Assembly: GCF_964355755.1 (NCBI RefSeq)
Contig: NC_092680.1
Location: 14,359,001 to 14,423,000 of the forward strand
Origin: Antedon mediterranea
Lineage: Eukaryota; Echinodermata; Crinoidea; Comatulida; Antedonidae
Direction: 5' to 3'
DNA: 64,000 nucleotides
Shown here: one piece after another, positions 60,928 through 64,000 of the stretch
How the letters are laid out: every line of letters begins with the position of its first letter
Position numbering within the stretch: the stretch's first letter is position 1
Translations under genes and position numbers: made by a program
The notes under the pieces: generated by a model
Databases searched by the model: none
Told to the model about the DNA's origin: nothing
The model's input: the letters and a program-made list of their open reading frames with translations, nothing else

Positions 60928-62147
60928 AGTGATTTTAGATTTGAGAATGTATGTGATAGACACTATATTCACTGATGAGGACCTTCATACAAAAACCAAT
61001 CATGAAGGCATTCTGTCCAAGAATTATTTTGTGTGCAGAAAGTGCAGAAATGAAGTAAATATATTTTCAGTACAAAACTCAATTAAAAACATGAAAAATT
61101 AATATTAATAAAATCAGATCTTGAATAAGCCATTTTGTAGTTAATCACTTACGTAGAAACAAAAAATGTTTTCACTTACAAACGGTTATATTCAACCAAA
61201 AACCCATTGGCTGGTTGCTTTAAATTACAGTTTTTTCAGGTAAACTATTACTATTAGAACATATGGCATATTCAACAATAATTAGACCACAAATATTTTT
61301 TCATGGGGACATTTTAAAGACCCAACAAAGTGTCTCCTACTGTAGGTAAATCCAAAGAAAGGATCCTACTGTAATCCAATGTTATTCCATCTACAGGTAC
61401 AGTTTATATTAATCTATAGTATACTGTATTATAATAAACTCATTGTTAAACTGTAAGTAATATATCCACTCTCTAAACCAATAATTGTGATCAAACCATT
61501 TTATAATGAAAGGCATATTTACCCTAACTATTCTCCAGTAGACCATATATCCATAACCCATATCATATTGTATTACAACATAACTGAGTAGATTCTTTTC
61601 ATTTGATTGGAGATTACATGATTAAAAATAAATATGACACTTGAGCGTGCATTTTCGTTAAATGTAAATTGGGTACAATTTTGTTGTGTGCGTTTATTTT
61701 TGTTACACAGTGAGTGAGAAAACACACACGCTAGACGACTGTTGTTGACGGTCATGCTTGACCAACTTGTACAATAGTGCGCACCATTTACTCTGTGTCC
61801 AAAATTTTTTAATGATTGGCCCAACCCTTTCGTTAAAAGTATAATGACTGAAATGATACAAATATTTCATTCGGTAAAAGATGCAAATTTGTATATAAAC
61901 TTCTTCATTCACCTCATGAAATTATTTGTACCATTTAATTAATAAACATTCATTATTTGTAATTTAATAGTAACTCATTGTATAATTTAATAATTTACAG
62001 TTAGAAATCTTGTCACAGATGTGAGATATCCACATTTATGTGTTTTACAGATAACATTTTCAGATGAAGATATAATTGAATTTAATTTGTACGACACAGA
62101 CTCTGTCACGATTCCAGCAATTAAGTGTAAAACACAGGACTGCCCAA
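60928..62147 (+). CDS. Two exons of an unassigned zinc-type (CxxC) protein, possibly CULT-like
   Basis: Exon 60928-61054 (acceptor TTTACAG, donor GTAAAT) encodes VILDLRMYVIDTIFTDEDL and, at its end, NYFVCRKCRNE. Exon 62051-62147 (acceptor TTTTACAG, donor GTAAGT) continues in phase with ITFSDEDIIEFNLYDTDSV and IPAIKCKTQDCP. The join gives FVCRKCRNEITFSDEDI. The CxxC followed by EIT and a hydrophobic strand resembles the start of the CULT domain (cereblon C-terminus and its secreted relatives), whose zinc site uses two CxxC pairs. Start, upstream exons and the rest of the protein are not visible; downstream exons would lie beyond 62,147, where a transposon cluster begins. Splicing is well supported; the family is a guess. 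Confidence 0.5.
61085..61300. repeat. Dispersed repeat family R1, copy 3
   Basis: Shares AACATGAAAAATTAATA, CATTTTGTAGTTAATCACTT, ATTCAACCAAAAACCCATTG and TTTTTTCAGGTAAA with 24094-24425. Located in the intron between the two CxxC-gene exons. Confidence 0.7.
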
Positions 62148-62280
62148 GTAAGTGCTATTATTATCTTAAACAAAAAAGTCATTTATAAATACAATAAATT
62201 GAATATTATACAGTAGTATAATAAATATAAATATAGCTTGAAATACTAGATTGTTGCTCTGTCTACACTATCAAATTTTA

Positions 62281-62650
62281 TTAGGCTATTGCTCTCTTTA
62301 GAGCGATAGCCTATTGTTATTGTTATTATGCTCATTTTTTGTCCGTAGCAGTTACGTTGTAACTTGGCCAGCAGTGCATGTATATATTTAGTTGTGCAAC
62401 AAACTTTGGTTTAATGAAAATATGGTCGTGAAAATTTTAAGCATTTCACAAAATTTCGCGTCGCGCACACGCTTTTACGTACTTATCTCTCACGCATTGA
62501 TTGCACCTTTTGTGATAAGTTCCTTTCATTTTTGATGAATTATAAATGTAAACTAATGACACTCGTGCACGTCAAACTTTAAAAATCGTGCGCTTGAAAA
62601 TGGGTGATTATATGAAAATTTGTATAAAAATTATGCCTATTTTATCATCT
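62281..62650 (+). mobile_element. Helentron-like element C, 5' part
   Basis: Starts TTAGGCTATTGCTCT-CTTT-AGAGCGATAGCCTA followed by TTGTTATTGTTATTATG, the same layout (palindromic head, then a TTGTTATTGTA-type linker) as the B elements but with an unrelated palindrome. The next 300 bp carry GCGCACACGC and ACGTACTT words like the body of A. It is cut at about 62,650 by a Penelope-like element; no 3' end is seen before the window ends. Confidence 0.6.
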
Positions 62651-63454
62651 GGTTTTCTAATACACCTTAACTCTCAACATCGAAATAGTGGATTCACCAT
62701 GGAAGAGGAAAACGACCACACTTTACCATTTCTTGACGTATTTGTCACAAAGGAACCCGAGGGCACTCTGTCCCACAAAGTTTATCGCAAACCCACTCAC
62801 ACGAACATATATTTACATAAGCGACCTTTCCACTATCCGTCAACGAAGAAATCAGTTTGTAAAACTCTTATCAAAAGAGCGCACACCATCAGCGACAAGA
62901 AGTGTCTCCGACAAAAAATACAACATGTCAACAAAGCATTGGAACTCAATGGTTACAACAGGAAGGACTTCAAGTCATCGTCAACCAACAACAGCGATCC
63001 TGTAGAGTTCAGAAAGTCTGTATGTATACCATATTTGGGACAGCTTTCTCATCGTATCCAGCGAGTACTACAAAACGCCGACATAAAAGTATTTCATAGT
63101 GCAGTCAACAAGTTGTCATAGTGTCTTCAAACACACAAGGACAAACCATCTAAACACGGCCAACCTGGTGTATACTGCATCCCATGTGAATGTCGAAAGG
63201 TATACATTGGAGAAAATTGGCGTGACCTTCTAACCAGGCTCAAAGAACATCAAGGCCATGCCAGAAGAGGAGAGCAAGACAAATCATCAATAGTTAATTG
63301 GAAAGATGCTGAAATAATTGCTACAGTTCCTACTTGGCATTCCAGACAAACCAGGGAAGCTATTGAAATCTACAAACACAACACTGTTCATCAAGATATT
63401 GGATTTGTTATCAGTGACATTTGGCTATCTTTATTCAACAAGAATCTTCATTGA
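62651..63454 (+). pseudogene. Penelope-like retroelement, 5'-truncated (RT tail plus GIY-YIG)
   Basis: The frame contains FLIHLNSQHRNSGFTMEEEN, LPFLDVFVTKEPEGTLS and HKVYRKPTHTNIYL, the conserved end of the Penelope-type RT. After an in-frame TAG at 63119 the same frame goes on with GVYCIPCECRKVYIGENWRD and LLTRLKEHQGHAR, a GIY-YIG endonuclease, the domain linked to RT in Penelope-like elements; it stops at TGA 63452-63454. Known elements read on without a stop here, so this copy is a pseudogene by one nonsense change plus 5' truncation. It is inserted into Helentron-like element C. Confidence 0.85.
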
Positions 63455-64000
63455 CAGTAAACCATGCCTTGGTTTCTGGCCAGTTTACACTTCACAATCC
63501 TGTCTAGACACATGGTCTATGTTTGGCCAGTCTGCACCCAGCTTCGAGACAAAGCTATTGTTTTTTAGCTCGTCTCATTTTGCTTTACACACCTATCAGA
63601 AAAGATGCTCTTCTATAGCTAGTTTTAATCCCTCCCACTGTGTAAACATGCTATTGTTTCTAGCTTTCACACCAGTCCCACCCTTTTCCACTTATATTCC
63701 AAGTTTCCTGGACTTTCTGTATTCTCACCCCTGAGGACGATCAAAGCATATTGATCGAAACGTCGAGAAACTCAACAGTTCTTTTCAGAAATTATACGTG
63801 GTGTACCGCAAACTTTATATCCAGGGGCAGATCCAGGATTTTGTGAAAGGGGGGGGGGGGGTGGAACTGTAGAGAGTCCACACCAACTCAGCCCCACCAT
63901 GGTTGGGACTGAGTTGAGGCGATTTTGATAGATGGTCGGAAAAGGCACTCTCGCGTTAAATAAATGTATTAAAAATTGATATTTTAAATATGAAAACTGA
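63455..64000. other. Penelope-like 3' region and start of another repeat
   Basis: After the endonuclease the sequence to about 63,820 is probably the element's 3' untranslated/terminal repeat. From 63,823, GGGGCAGATCCAGGATTTTG plus a G14 run looks like the end of a separate repeat that continues beyond the window. Confidence 0.45.
63731..63770 (+). ncRNA. Hammerhead-ribozyme-like core downstream of the Penelope-like element
   Basis: CTGAGGA, stem CGATC, loop AAAGCATATT, stem GATCG, then AAACGTC: the CUGANGA - stem II - GAAA order of a hammerhead core. Penelope-like elements are known to carry hammerhead motifs in their terminal repeats, so the position fits. The closing base pair of stem II is ambiguous (C-G only if the G of GAAA is used), and stems I and III cannot be confirmed by eye, so it may be a degenerate motif. 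Confidence 0.4.

Overview
The window is eukaryotic. It shows long AT-rich introns with GT-AG splice sites, many classes of interspersed repeat, and two recognisable animal genes. The repeat mix (tRNA-derived SINEs, L2/CR1-like LINEs, a Penelope-like element, PIF/Harbinger remnants, Helitron/Helentron-like elements) and the abundant AGGCCTA-type words suggest a marine invertebrate, possibly a non-vertebrate deuterostome such as an echinoderm. The species cannot be fixed from sequence alone.

Layout. Bases 1-10,600 hold no gene I can support. They contain a 58-bp and a 72-bp tandem array, a MULE-like inverted-repeat element flanked by inverted short arrays, and a small MITE. Bases 10,637-45,625 (+) are a class 4 P-type ATPase (phospholipid flippase, ATP8B type) in 23 coding exons that join in phase into about 1,235 residues. 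Its introns carry most of the mobile DNA. Intron 2 has a 6.7-kb cluster of nested and tandem Helentron-like elements. Intron 3 has a convergent SINE pair. Intron 10 has a 51-bp array and a decayed Helentron-like copy hit by a LINE. Intron 11 has an L2-like LINE inside another LINE, plus a third LINE ending 30 bp before exon 12. Intron 12 has a dead Harbinger transposase. Intron 14 has a 20-bp array of about 32 units.

Bases 45,626-53,400 are 3' UTR and intergenic DNA with a further SINE and a ~1-kb TIR element. Bases 53,454-56,407 (-) are pyroglutamyl-peptidase I (PGPEP1), with exons 2-5 reconstructed and exon 1 not securely found; one intron holds a 427-bp MITE with a target-site duplication. 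Bases 56,750-58,750 hold a foldback-type element whose arms are tandem GCGCAATT-type words, again flanked by inverted short arrays. Then come AGGCCTAG-rich DNA, two exons of an unassigned CxxC protein (60,928-62,147, +; weak resemblance to the CULT domain of cereblon), and a Penelope-like retroelement inserted into another Helentron-like head.

The two main genes are unrelated in function (lipid flipping at membranes; removal of N-terminal pyroglutamate from peptides) and face each other tail to tail. The most unusual content is structural: a family of elements with a 5' palindrome, an inverted copy of its arm near the 3' end, and a terminal hairpin plus CTAG, nested precisely enough to define their ends; and two separate loci where an inverted-repeat element sits between inverted arrays of short tandem repeats.
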